Assembly (NCBI GenBank): GCA_019638635.1
Contig: JAHBTM010000002.1
Coordinates: 40,914-104,913 of the forward strand
Origin: Ferruginibacter sp.
GTDB taxonomy: Bacteria; Bacteroidota; Bacteroidia; Chitinophagales; Chitinophagaceae
DNA: 64,000 bases
Direction: 5' to 3'
Below, one piece after another: positions 32,877-41,900 of this stretch (its first letter is position 1; the number at the start of each line of letters is the position of its first letter). A model generated the notes under the pieces. That model searched no databases and had not been told where the DNA came from. It saw nothing but the letters and a program-made list of their open reading frames with translations. A program made the translations under genes and the position numbers.

Positions 32877-35339
32877 TTAAACCGGATCTACATCTACCAC
32901 TACCTGTACCGGCGAAAAACGTTTGTCGGCCTGCAGGGTTTGTATAGCATTCCGCACCACTTGTTTCAATGCACTACCTTGTGCATCTTTAGGCAATTTA
33001 ATCATCAACTCCATAATATACTGATTCCTCACGCGCCCCACCATCGGTGCAGCTGGTCCTACCACCATCATATCTCTTTTTAAATAATGGGCGAGTGTGT
33101 TGGCAGCATCCTGTACTTTCTGAAGGGTTTTATGTTTTAGCTTAATGGAGAGGATTCGGCTAAACGGCGGATAAAAAAAAGTTTTCCGGTTTTCCATTTC
33201 AGCCGCATACATGGCTTCGTAATCATGCGTTTGAACAAAATGCAGCACCGGGTGTTTTACCTGAACCGCCTGTATGAGCACCTTACCCACTTCATGTTTT
33301 CTGCCGGCGCGCCCGCTTACCTGTTCCATCAATTGAAAGGCTCGTTCATTGACTCGGAAATCCGCAAAGTTCAACAAACCATCCGCATCTAATATACCTA
33401 CCAACCCCACGTGTTCAAAATCGAGGCCCTTGACTACCATTTGTGTTCCTACCAAAATATCCAGTTTGCGTTGTTCAAATAATTTTACAAGGTGGTCGTG
33501 CGCTGTTTTACCACGTACACTGTCCATGTCCATCCTGCCTGTTTTCGCATCAGGAAACAACTGCTCGATGGTTTCCTCCACTTTTTCAGTTCCGAAATTT
33601 CTTTCCAGCCAGGTTTGCGCTCCACAGGCTACGCAGGATGTGAGCGTGGGATACGTACTGCCGCAGTAGTGGCAATGTAATTTGTTACTGTACTTATGCA
33701 GGGTAAGCGATACATCGCAATGGGTGCACTTAGGAATAAATCCACAGGTAGCACATAGCAAGTACGGATGATACCCGCGCCGGTTTTGAAACAGGATCAC
33801 CTGTCGGTTGGCAGCCAGTGTTGCTAATATGGCTTCCTTTAATTTTTCACTGATCATCACCTTACCTTTCGCTCCTTCTGCCATCAGATTCACAATATCT
33901 ACCTCAGGCATACTCATCTCTCCGTAACGGTCTTTCAGTGTAACCAAACCATACTTACCCTGGAGTGCATTGTAATAACTTTCCAAAGAAGGCGTAGCAC
34001 TGCCCAGCAATACTTGCGCACCCGTTAATGTGCCGTAAAATATGGCGGTATCCCGTGCATGATACCGCGGGGCTGGGTCTTGTTGTTTATACGATGCATC
34101 ATGTTCTTCATCTACAATAATTAATCCCGGGTTTACAAAGGGCAGCAACAATGCACTCCGTGCACCCAGAATCATCCGGGTTTCTCCGCTGCGAACCTTG
34201 TTCCACAACTCCACCCGCTCCTGATCATTAAACCGCGAATGGTACACGGAGATGTATCCTCCAAAAAAATATTGCAATCTTCGTATAAGCTGTGCCGTTA
34301 GTGCAATTTCCGGAATAAGGTAAATAACCTGCTTCCCTGCCTGCAGCACTTCCTCTATCAGTTTTACATATACCAGGGTTTTACCACTGCCGGTAACGCC
34401 ATGCAATAAACAAACCGAGCGGCTTTTGAAATTTTCTTTTAATTGTTCGAATGCCTGTTGTTGCGCTTCCGATAGTATGAAGTTTGCATTGATGTGTTTC
34501 GGCAGCAGTTGTATACGATCAATAGCGCGTTCTTCCACCTGCAGTATTTGTTTTTGTTCCAGTGCATTCAATTGGGCTTTGGTTGCACCGGATTTCTGCA
34601 ACAACTTCGACTGTACAACATCGCCTTCTGTTTTCTCCAGGTGCAAAAAGGCCAGCAATAATTCCATTTGTTTGGGCGCACCTTTCCAATGGTTGAGAAT
34701 ATCTTCCAGCTTCGATTCGTCGCGATAATCCGGGTTCAGCAAAACAAATTTTTCGTACCGCGCCTTCACCCGTTCCATCATCTTTTCCCATATCACACAC
34801 ACCTTCCGATCGATGAGTTTTTTCACCACCGGATATACATGATGGATATCTAACAGCTCCTGCACTTCCCGCATGGTAAGTTGCTTTCTGATAGATAATG
34901 CATCGGCTACAATATATTCCCGTTCATCCAAATCCAGGAAATCATCTCCGGCCTCTTCATTAAACAACAGTATGGTTTCACTGCTGAGTTTAAAGTTGGC
35001 GGGCAATGCGGCCGACATCACCTCACCTTCTGTACACAGATAATAGGCGGCTATCCACTTCCATAACTTCAGTTGGTTTTCAAAAACCAGTGGTGTGTCA
35101 TCTAACACCTGAAGAATAGGTTTGGTTGGATAAGGGGGTGCCGTATGCAATACAGAGCGAATAATACCAGCATAGCGTTTGGCTTTTCCAAATACGACTT
35201 CTACCCTGCACCCCGGATGTACAACTGCTTCCAGTTCTTCCGGTACATGGTATGTGTACACCTGTGGTAACGCCAGTGGCAGAATGACATCTACCCAGCA
35301 TGTCGGATTGCTATATAATATGGTATCATGCTCCTGCAT
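32877..35339 (-). CDS. priA: Primosomal protein N' (replication restart helicase PriA)
   Basis: An 820-residue 3'-5' SF2 helicase that restarts stalled forks. The N-terminal DNA-binding domain (about residues 10-105) is followed by helicase lobes with Walker A LLHGVTGSGKTLVYVKL, Walker B LIIVDEEHDASYKQQDPAPR (DEEH box plus aromatic loop), motif III LLGSATPSLES and motif V-VI GTQMVVKGLDFEHVGLVGIL ... MEQVSGRAGRK. Between the lobes the zinc-binding insertion has eight cysteines (LCATCGFIPKCTHCDVS and CHYCGSTYPTLTSCVACG). Its 5' end overlaps the preceding plsC by 14 bp. Confidence 0.96.
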   Translation of the reverse strand: MQEHDTILYSNPTCWVDVILPLALPQVYTYHVPEELEAVVHPGCRVEVVFGKAKRYAGIIRSVLHTAPPYPTKPILQVLDDTPLVFENQLKLWKWIAAYYLCTEGEVMSAALPANFKLSSETILLFNEEAGDDFLDLDEREYIVADALSIRKQLTMREVQELLDIHHVYPVVKKLIDRKVCVIWEKMMERVKARYEKFVLLNPDYRDESKLEDILNHWKGAPKQMELLLAFLHLEKTEGDVVQSKLLQKSGATKAQLNALEQKQILQVEERAIDRIQLLPKHINANFILSEAQQQAFEQLKENFKSRSVCLLHGVTGSGKTLVYVKLIEEVLQAGKQVIYLIPEIALTAQLIRRLQYFFGGYISVYHSRFNDQERVELWNKVRSGETRMILGARSALLLPFVNPGLIIVDEEHDASYKQQDPAPRYHARDTAIFYGTLTGAQVLLGSATPSLESYYNALQGKYGLVTLKDRYGEMSMPEVDIVNLMAEGAKGKVMISEKLKEAILATLAANRQVILFQNRRGYHPYLLCATCGFIPKCTHCDVSLTLHKYSNKLHCHYCGSTYPTLTSCVACGAQTWLERNFGTEKVEETIEQLFPDAKTGRMDMDSVRGKTAHDHLVKLFEQRKLDILVGTQMVVKGLDFEHVGLVGILDADGLLNFADFRVNERAFQLMEQVSGRAGRKHEVGKVLIQAVQVKHPVLHFVQTHDYEAMYAAEMENRKTFFYPPFSRILSIKLKHKTLQKVQDAANTLAHYLKRDMMVVGPAAPMVGRVRNQYIMELMIKLPKDAQGSALKQVVRNAIQTLQADKRFSPVQVVVDVDPV

Positions 35340-36108
35340 GCGCCGGTTGTTTTATCCAACTGGCCTGATAACGGATCAGGCCCTGTTCCATGATATGATA
35401 CACTGTATCTTTAAGCATCTTCACATCCTCCAGTGTGAGCCCTGACACTTCTACCGGATCCAGATATACGGAGCGGGAACGCCCGGGCGTCATTGAAAAC
35501 ACAGATGCGTAATGCATACGGTCGTATGTATCAAGAATCAGTACGGGTTGAACGGGTGTTTGGGTTTCAATGGCCAGCCGGAAAGCGCCATCGTAAAACG
35601 ATTTCAATGGTTGCCGGGTGGTATTGAACGTGCCTTCCGGAGCAATCACCACGGAGATATTGTGTTGCAACACCTCTTTTAGCTCATGCAAGCTTTTAGC
35701 CCTGGCAGCCGCAGAACTTCTGTCAACCATTACTACCGCCTGCTTATAGAGAAATCCAAATAAAGGTATTTTAGCCATTTCTGCTTTGCCAAGGATGCGG
35801 ATGTGTTGCTTTCGGAAAGTTTTCATCATCACCGGGATATCCATAAAGGATACATGATTGAACACAAAAACAGTCGGCCGGTTGCGCAGGGGTTGGGCTT
35901 CATAGATATTGCGGTGCCGGAAGCCCCAGCATACAAATGCAATATCTGCCCATAAACGGCATAAATCGTACACCAGGTTACCGCCCCGGATACGGCCCAT
36001 AAAGAAAGCCACAATCACTGCCGGAAAGAGCAACAACATCACACTTACGAATATGATAAACGCGTACATGCTGTAAATCATTGAGATATAACGCCTGAGG
36101 TGCTTCAC
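35326..36108 (-). CDS. plsC: 1-acyl-sn-glycerol-3-phosphate acyltransferase
   Basis: A 260-residue membrane-anchored acyltransferase of the PlsC family, making phosphatidic acid from lysophosphatidic acid. One strong N-terminal hydrophobic segment (about residues 9-37) precedes the catalytic motif FNHVSFMDIPV (HX4D, about 79-89), and motif III APEGTFNTTRQPLKSFYDGA (about 155-174) binds the glycerol phosphate. First gene of the plsC-priA-murB run on the minus strand. The call among PlsC-type acyltransferases is family-level only. Confidence 0.9.
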   Translation of the reverse strand: MKHLRRYISMIYSMYAFIIFVSVMLLLFPAVIVAFFMGRIRGGNLVYDLCRLWADIAFVCWGFRHRNIYEAQPLRNRPTVFVFNHVSFMDIPVMMKTFRKQHIRILGKAEMAKIPLFGFLYKQAVVMVDRSSAAARAKSLHELKEVLQHNISVVIAPEGTFNTTRQPLKSFYDGAFRLAIETQTPVQPVLILDTYDRMHYASVFSMTPGRSRSVYLDPVEVSGLTLEDVKMLKDTVYHIMEQGLIRYQASWIKQPAHAGA

Positions 36109-36202
36109 AGCAGCGAATATAAAGGATTATATGATGGATAAAAAAGGAGGAAACCCACCCATCTTCCGTGCTTTTCCACTACTGTATGAATATTTTTAAG
36201 AT

Positions 36203-36238
36203 TTTGATGAAAAATCTGCAGGTATTTCCTTACCTTTG
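36203..36238 (+). promoter_or_regulatory. Promoter of rplU, sharing an extended motif with rpmB
   Basis: TTTG (36203-36206), a 24-nt spacer and TACCTTTG (36231-36238), followed by CCCTCCAAAATTTGG up to 22 nt before the rplU ATG. The -7 region through CTCCAAAATTT is nearly identical to the rpmB promoter on the opposite strand at 12423-12449. Confidence 0.65.
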
Positions 36239-36259
36239 CCCTCCAAAATTTGGCAAGAT

Positions 36260-36565
36260 ATGTTAGCAGTAGTAAAAATTGCAGGCCAGCAATTTAAAGT
36301 AAAAGCAGGAGACAGCATTTATGTTCCGCATCTAACCGGCAAAACCGGAGATTCAGTGGAGTTTTCAGACGTGCTGTTTACACATAATGGCAACACCGTA
36401 ACCGCAGGTAAAGATGTACAGGTGGTTGTAAAAGGTGAAATTGTGAACGACCTGGTAAAAGGCGATAAAGTAATCGCTTTTAAAATGAAAAGAAGAAAAG
36501 GGTTCCGTAAAAAACGCGGACATCGTACTCAGTACACTTTAGTAAAAGTGACTGCTATTGCATAA
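36260..36565 (+). CDS. rplU: 50S ribosomal protein L21 (bL21)
   Basis: A 101-residue bL21 starting MLAVVKIAGQQFKVKAGD, with the basic C-terminal motif KMKRRKGFRKKRGHRTQYT that binds 23S rRNA. The start is the ATG at 36260; the longer frame begins inside the promoter. First gene of the rplU-rpmA pair. Confidence 0.96.
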   Translation: MLAVVKIAGQQFKVKAGDSIYVPHLTGKTGDSVEFSDVLFTHNGNTVTAGKDVQVVVKGEIVNDLVKGDKVIAFKMKRRKGFRKKRGHRTQYTLVKVTAIA

Positions 36566-36606
36566 TGATTTTGATTTTGCAAAATTTCAAAAATTAATTT
36601 TTTAAA

Positions 36607-36873
36607 ATGGCACATAAAAAAGGTGAAGGCTCGGTAAAGAATGGCCGCGATTCACAAAGTAAAAGACTCGGTGTAAAAATTTTTGGCGGACAAGTAGCAT
36701 TGGCTGGTAATATCATCCTGCGCCAAAGAGGAACACAATTTCATCCCGGTAAAAATGTAGGTGTTGGAAAAGACTTTACCATCTTTGCATTAACCGATGG
36801 TATCGTTCAGTTTCGCAAAACCAAAGGTGATAAATTACTCGTATCTGTAAACGAGGCAGAAGCAGTCATTTAA
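36607..36873 (+). CDS. rpmA: 50S ribosomal protein L27 (bL27)
   Basis: An 88-residue bL27. The N terminus [20 protein letters not shown] reaches the peptidyl-transferase centre, with AHKKG immediately after Met, so no N-terminal processing extension as in Firmicutes. The [20 protein letters not shown] core follows. It lies 41 nt after rplU in the same direction. Confidence 0.96.
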   Translation: MAHKKGEGSVKNGRDSQSKRLGVKIFGGQVALAGNIILRQRGTQFHPGKNVGVGKDFTIFALTDGIVQFRKTKGDKLLVSVNEAEAVI

Positions 36874-36953
36874 ATTTTTTGATGATTTTTTTGGTAGTTA
36901 CAAAATAGTATTTATTTTTAAGTATTATTTACTAACCAATTAAATTCAAAAAA

Positions 36954-37151
36954 ATGGCTACAACCAAGAAAAAAGCTGCTCCTAAGAAGGCTGCTAAAAA
37001 AGCTGCTCCTAAAAAAGCTGCTCCAAAGAAAGCTGCTAAAAAAGCTGCTCCTAAAAAAGCTGCTAAGAAAGCCGCTCCAAAAAAAGCCGCTAAAAAAGCT
37101 GCTCCTAAAAAAGCCGCTAAGAAAGCTGCAAAGAAAGCCGCTAAGAAGTAA
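36954..37151 (+). CDS. Small Lys/Ala/Pro-rich histone H1-like protein
   Basis: A 65-residue protein composed almost only of Lys, Ala and Pro, built from repeats of the type KKAAPKKAAKKAAPKK after a short MATTKKK start. It matches the tail of histone H1 and the bacterial Hc1/H1-like nucleoid proteins; at this pI it must bind nucleic acid. The repeated gctaaaaaagctgct units make the DNA itself a short tandem repeat, prone to length change. It lies 80 nt after rpmA and before a perfect terminator. Whether it binds DNA or the ribosome is unknown; the position next to ribosomal genes makes either possible. Confidence 0.8.
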   Translation: MATTKKKAAPKKAAKKAAPKKAAPKKAAKKAAPKKAAKKAAPKKAAKKAAPKKAAKKAAKKAAKK

Positions 37152-37181
37152 GTTAATCCTACTTAAGAGCAAAAAAAATAC

Positions 37182-37207
37182 AGTCCCGGTTTTTACCGGG
37201 ACTTTTT
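37182..37207 (+). terminator. Terminator after the histone-like gene
   Basis: AGTCCCGG / CCGGGACT with a 6-nt loop followed by TTTT. Strong, perfect 8-bp stem. Confidence 0.88.
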
Positions 37208-37272
37208 ATTTCTCCCCCATCCGGCTGAATCTCTTTATTGACGTACCTTACAGCCAATTAGAAATTTATTGT

Positions 37273-38934
37273 ATGATGGATAATGCATTGATTGCTGACA
37301 CACTTTCCCTACTCGGAAAACTCATGGACATCCATGGAGAAAATAGTTTTAAAACCAAAGCATACCATGCCGCGGCATTCACCATAGAAAGATTTCCTGC
37401 CCCACTCAGCACACTTTCTGAAACTGAAATTGCTTCAATAAAAGGCATCGGAAAATCATCTGCAGAAAAAATTACAGAACTTATTCAAACAGGAAAACTC
37501 AAAATCCTGGAAGAAATTATCCGCCAAACTCCTCCCGGAATTATCGAAATGATGCACATAAAAGGCATCGGCCCGAAGAAAATAAACACCATTTGGAAGG
37601 AAATGGGCATTGAAACAGTAGGTGAATTATTGTATGCCTGTAAAGAAAATCACGTCAAATTGTACAAAGGTTTTGGTGAAAAAACACAGCAAAGCATCAT
37701 TGAATCCATCGAATATTTTAACCAGCAAAAAGGCAAATACCTCTTTGCACAAACCGAAGAAACAGAAACGCTCATCCGCATTTATCTGGAAAAAACATTC
37801 GGAGAAAACAACGTGAAAGTTACCGGCGCATTTGCACAACAAAATGAAATCATTGAAGCACTCTCCTATCTGGTGGCTGCCCCGGTTGAAAAAATAAAAG
37901 CATCGCTGAATGCCACAGGATACGAACCGGTTTCTGAAACGAAAGATCAGATTACTTACCTTTCTAAAACCGGATTGAAGGTTATGATTTATCCAGTAGC
38001 TGTGGAAGAAATTCCTATTAAAAACCTTGAACTCACTTCTTCTGCTGCATTCTTCCACCAAGTTTCTGAAAAATTGAATAACCGATCCGGATTTTCCAAT
38101 GAAGATGAACTGTTCAAAGCTGCCGGGATTCCTTTTATTCCGGAATTCCTGCGCGAAAACCCCGGGAACATCACAAAGTATACGCCCGGAATGCAACTGG
38201 TGACTGAAGATACCATCCACGGTATCATTCATACCCATACCACGTGGAGTGATGGGGCCCATACCATTGAGGAAATGGCCAAAGCCTGCATCGTAAACGG
38301 AAAATCATACCTCGTGATCAGCGACCACAGCAAATCTGCTTTTTATGCCAACGGCCTCAACGAAGACAGAATCACTGACCAACACCGCGAAATAAACCGA
38401 TTGAATAATGAACTGGCTCCCTTCAGAATCTACAAGAGTATAGAATGTGATATACTAAATGATGGACGACTCGATTATAGTGATGAGGTGCTTAGCACGT
38501 TTGATTTGGTGATTGCCTCCATCCACAGCCAGTTGAAAATGCAGGAAGACAAGGCCATGCACCGGCTGATTCAGGCGATTGAAAACCCATACACCACCAT
38601 TCTCGGACATCTAACCGGCAGACTACTCCTCAGCCGAAACGGCTATCCCATCAACCACAGAAAAATCATCGATGCCTGTGTAGCGAACCGAGTGGTCATT
38701 GAACTGAATGCCAACCCGCACCGTTTAGATATTGATTGGCGTGAAATAGATTATGCGTTGGAGAAAGGCGCCCTCATCTCGATAAACCCCGATGCCCATT
38801 CTATTGAAGGGATGGACGATATTCGTTACGGTGTGCTGGTAGCGCAAAAAGCTATGCTGACACCGCAACAGAACCTGAGTAGTTTTACTTTGGATGCTTT
38901 TGAAGAGTTTATTGCTCAGAAACATCCTCGCTAA
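37273..38934 (+). CDS. PolX-family protein with degenerate polymerase site and intact PHP phosphoesterase domain
   Basis: A 553-residue protein with the PolX layout: N-terminal helix-hairpin-helix modules (IKGIGKSSAEKITELIQ, MHIKGIGPKKINTIW), a beta-polymerase-like region (about residues 165-275) and a C-terminal PHP domain (about 310-545). The PHP metal ligands are all visible: HTHTTWSDG, VISDHSKSAF, ECDILNDGRLDY, IASIHSQLK, ILGHLTG and NPDAHSIEG. In contrast the polymerase motif GSxRR...DxD has become VTGAFAQQNEIIEALSYLVA and the third Asp region GLKVMIYPV, so none of the three catalytic aspartates remains. It should act as a metal-dependent nuclease or phosphoesterase that binds DNA, not as a polymerase. 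The 3' end overlaps the convergent kinase gene by 26 bp. Confidence 0.85.
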   Translation: MMDNALIADTLSLLGKLMDIHGENSFKTKAYHAAAFTIERFPAPLSTLSETEIASIKGIGKSSAEKITELIQTGKLKILEEIIRQTPPGIIEMMHIKGIGPKKINTIWKEMGIETVGELLYACKENHVKLYKGFGEKTQQSIIESIEYFNQQKGKYLFAQTEETETLIRIYLEKTFGENNVKVTGAFAQQNEIIEALSYLVAAPVEKIKASLNATGYEPVSETKDQITYLSKTGLKVMIYPVAVEEIPIKNLELTSSAAFFHQVSEKLNNRSGFSNEDELFKAAGIPFIPEFLRENPGNITKYTPGMQLVTEDTIHGIIHTHTTWSDGAHTIEEMAKACIVNGKSYLVISDHSKSAFYANGLNEDRITDQHREINRLNNELAPFRIYKSIECDILNDGRLDYSDEVLSTFDLVIASIHSQLKMQEDKAMHRLIQAIENPYTTILGHLTGRLLLSRNGYPINHRKIIDACVANRVVIELNANPHRLDIDWREIDYALEKGALISINPDAHSIEGMDDIRYGVLVAQKAMLTPQQNLSSFTLDAFEEFIAQKHPR

Positions 38935-41900
38935 CCAAAGGAAAAGAAACATAAAATATAGTTCCGGAACCTTTTTCCGTTTCAAACCAGATCGTTCCTC
39001 CCGCATGCTCCACCATGCGCTTACACATGGCAAGCCCTAAGCCCGTACCCGATGTTTTGGTGGTGAAGTTGGGCATAAATATTTTCGGTTGTAATTCTTC
39101 GTCTATTCCACTACCGTTATCCCTGATGGAGACAATCACCTGCTGATTACGAACAACCTCCGTGATGCGGATCAGCGGTTTCCGTTCCTCCGGTACCGCC
39201 TGAATGGCATTTTTGATGAGGTTGGTAAAGATGCGGTTGATATGAGATTTATCCGCCTCAATGCGTATATCATCCTGAAATAATGCATACTGTAATTCAA
39301 CAGTAGGATCTGCATTAAACAATTCAATGACATTGCGAAGTACTTCATTCAACCTCAACACCTGTTTATTGGAATGTTCAATATTGGCAAACTGGTTGAA
39401 CTCACTGGCAATAGAACTTAAATGGTCTATCTGCTCTACCATGGTTTTGGCAACACTGTTGGTGAGCGACTGTACATCTTCCGATTTCTGGCTCATCGCC
39501 TTTTGAAGATATTGCATACTCAACTTCATGGGCGTAAGCGGGTTTTTAATTTCATGCGCAATCTGGCGCGCCATCTCACGCCATGCACCTTCCCGCTCTG
39601 TTTTGGCTAATGCCTCTGCACTGGCATCCAACTTTCCCAGCATCGTGTTGAACTCCTTTACCAGCTGTCCGATTTCATCATCGCGCGTCCATACCACCGG
39701 CTCGTTCTCCTTTTCAAGATTAATCATCTTCATTTTTTCTGTGATGATGGAGAATGTGCGGGTAATCCGGTTGGTGATATAAAAGGCAACAATGCCCGCT
39801 ATTAGAAAAATAAAAGCATTCAGGTTGATGATGGTCACTAAAAAGTTTGATATCTCCGCTTTCAGGTTCGATTCAGAAGTGAAGTAAGGGATATTCAGAT
39901 AAGCAAACTTATCACCATAATTATTGATAACCGGTTTATAGTTGCTGATATAACTGAGCGTACCAATTTTTTCCTGTTGGAAATATTGCACTTCATTGTT
40001 CTTATCCATGTGGTAGAAAGCAACCGGTTCCATGAGTGTGCTGAGGATTCCTTTAATGTATGGCAATGGCAAGGAAGAAACCATGAGGTTCCCGTTCAGG
40101 TCGTAGAGATTTACATCGGTACCATGTATTTCAGAAATCTTACGGATAACCACTTCCAGTTGTTCACGCGATACGGTTTTAAGAGATGTTGTATCGCCTG
40201 AATTTACCTGTGTGTTCATAGCCGTTTTAATCTCATTCTCCATGATGTGGATCACGCGACTCAGCATTACTTTGTTGTTGTTCTGATAACGGTTTACGAA
40301 AAACACAATGGAGGCTGCTCCAATCACCAGGAACGATAAAACACTAATGAAAATAATGGTGCCGTGGATCTGATTGCGTAAACTCAGCTGCCAGTAATTG
40401 CGTAAGGTGCTTAACCTGAACCTGGAATTCACCAATGCATTCACCATCCATATTAAAAAGGTGAGTAACAGGAATGCACAGAAAATGTATGAAAACAATG
40501 TAATGGTTTCAATAGCCAGATTATTTTCACTCACAATTACCACTAAACGACCTGCACCGGCATTATGCCATAATTCATGGTGGCCTTTGCGTTGAACCTC
40601 AAAATAACTTTCTCTGGAAAGTTTATCGGCATCTATCGTTGTTGCGAAGGGATAATCATTGTAACTCGTTATCAACTTTCCGTTGTTATACACTGCGAAT
40701 GCATATTTCGAAGAGCTTTCTATGGAATTGGTTTGGCCACGGTTGAACAATTCAGGATAGAGGGCTTCATTGGTATCTACTTTCAAACTGGCGAGAATAA
40801 ATACATATCCCAGTAATTGTCCGTCGCCTTCATACAGTGTTTTCTTACTGATGTAACTATATTGATCGTACGACTGATCGTAATAATATAAATTCGCAAT
40901 ACCGGTTGGTTTCGCCTGTGTTTCGAAAATTGTGTTCAGGTCATTATACGAAGTGGAATCGGGATTATGCAAAGGATTTTCATCCGCATCAAATGTAAAT
41001 ATGCGTGTAATGTATTTGTCGGTATACCCTGCTACGTTTCCTTCGATCAGACTGTCTTTAAAAAATTTACTCTGATAAGGAGAGGACAATCTGTAAAAAT
41101 TATCCGCCAGATAATCTTCCCTGAAATCTGTAAGCATGGTGTTGATCAGGGTTTCACTGGTAGGGTCGGCTTTGGCTGCGATGTTATCCGCATAATATTT
41201 CCTGTTCTGAAGTTCTTTGCTTCTGTTTTGAAGTATGATAACACCGGTTATGGAAACAGAAAACCAGATCAACCAAATAATCAATCGGGAAGAGATAATT
41301 TTATTGTCGCGCAGCGCAAGTAAGGGGTGCGCGCAAAGCAATACAAATACTACCAGCCATATCAGGATGAATAAATCAGTACCTCCTTCCAACTTGCCAA
41401 TACGAGTGGATAAGTACAACATTCCCTGAACCAATATCAAAATATAAATGAGCCATTGCTGACCGGCAAGTAAGGGACGAATTAAATGTAATATAAGCTG
41501 ACTGGCCGTATAGAATGTTATGGCTATTGAACAAAGAATAACCACACCGATGACACTGTATCGATTCAATGAAAAGAAATTCATCACATCAAACGAGATG
41601 TGTGAGTCTGCCACCAGCGAACGAACTACCGAAGTTCCAATAAAGGTAACCGCGAGCAAACTGATGCTTCCGGCAAACACAATTATCCCGTTCCTTAGCC
41701 TGTCTTTGTGTTCCAATTTCATTTGATACCTGAACACGAAGTTTCTTATCAGTAATGTAATCCATAGAGCGAGCAATACATTAATCAGTAAATCGCCCAG
41801 TGATTTCAGCACAGCACTGGAGCCGTAAATAGCTGGATCAAATAAATTGAATTGCCGCGTATTGATTGGAATGTTGTAATAATACGTAAGCACCCGTAAA

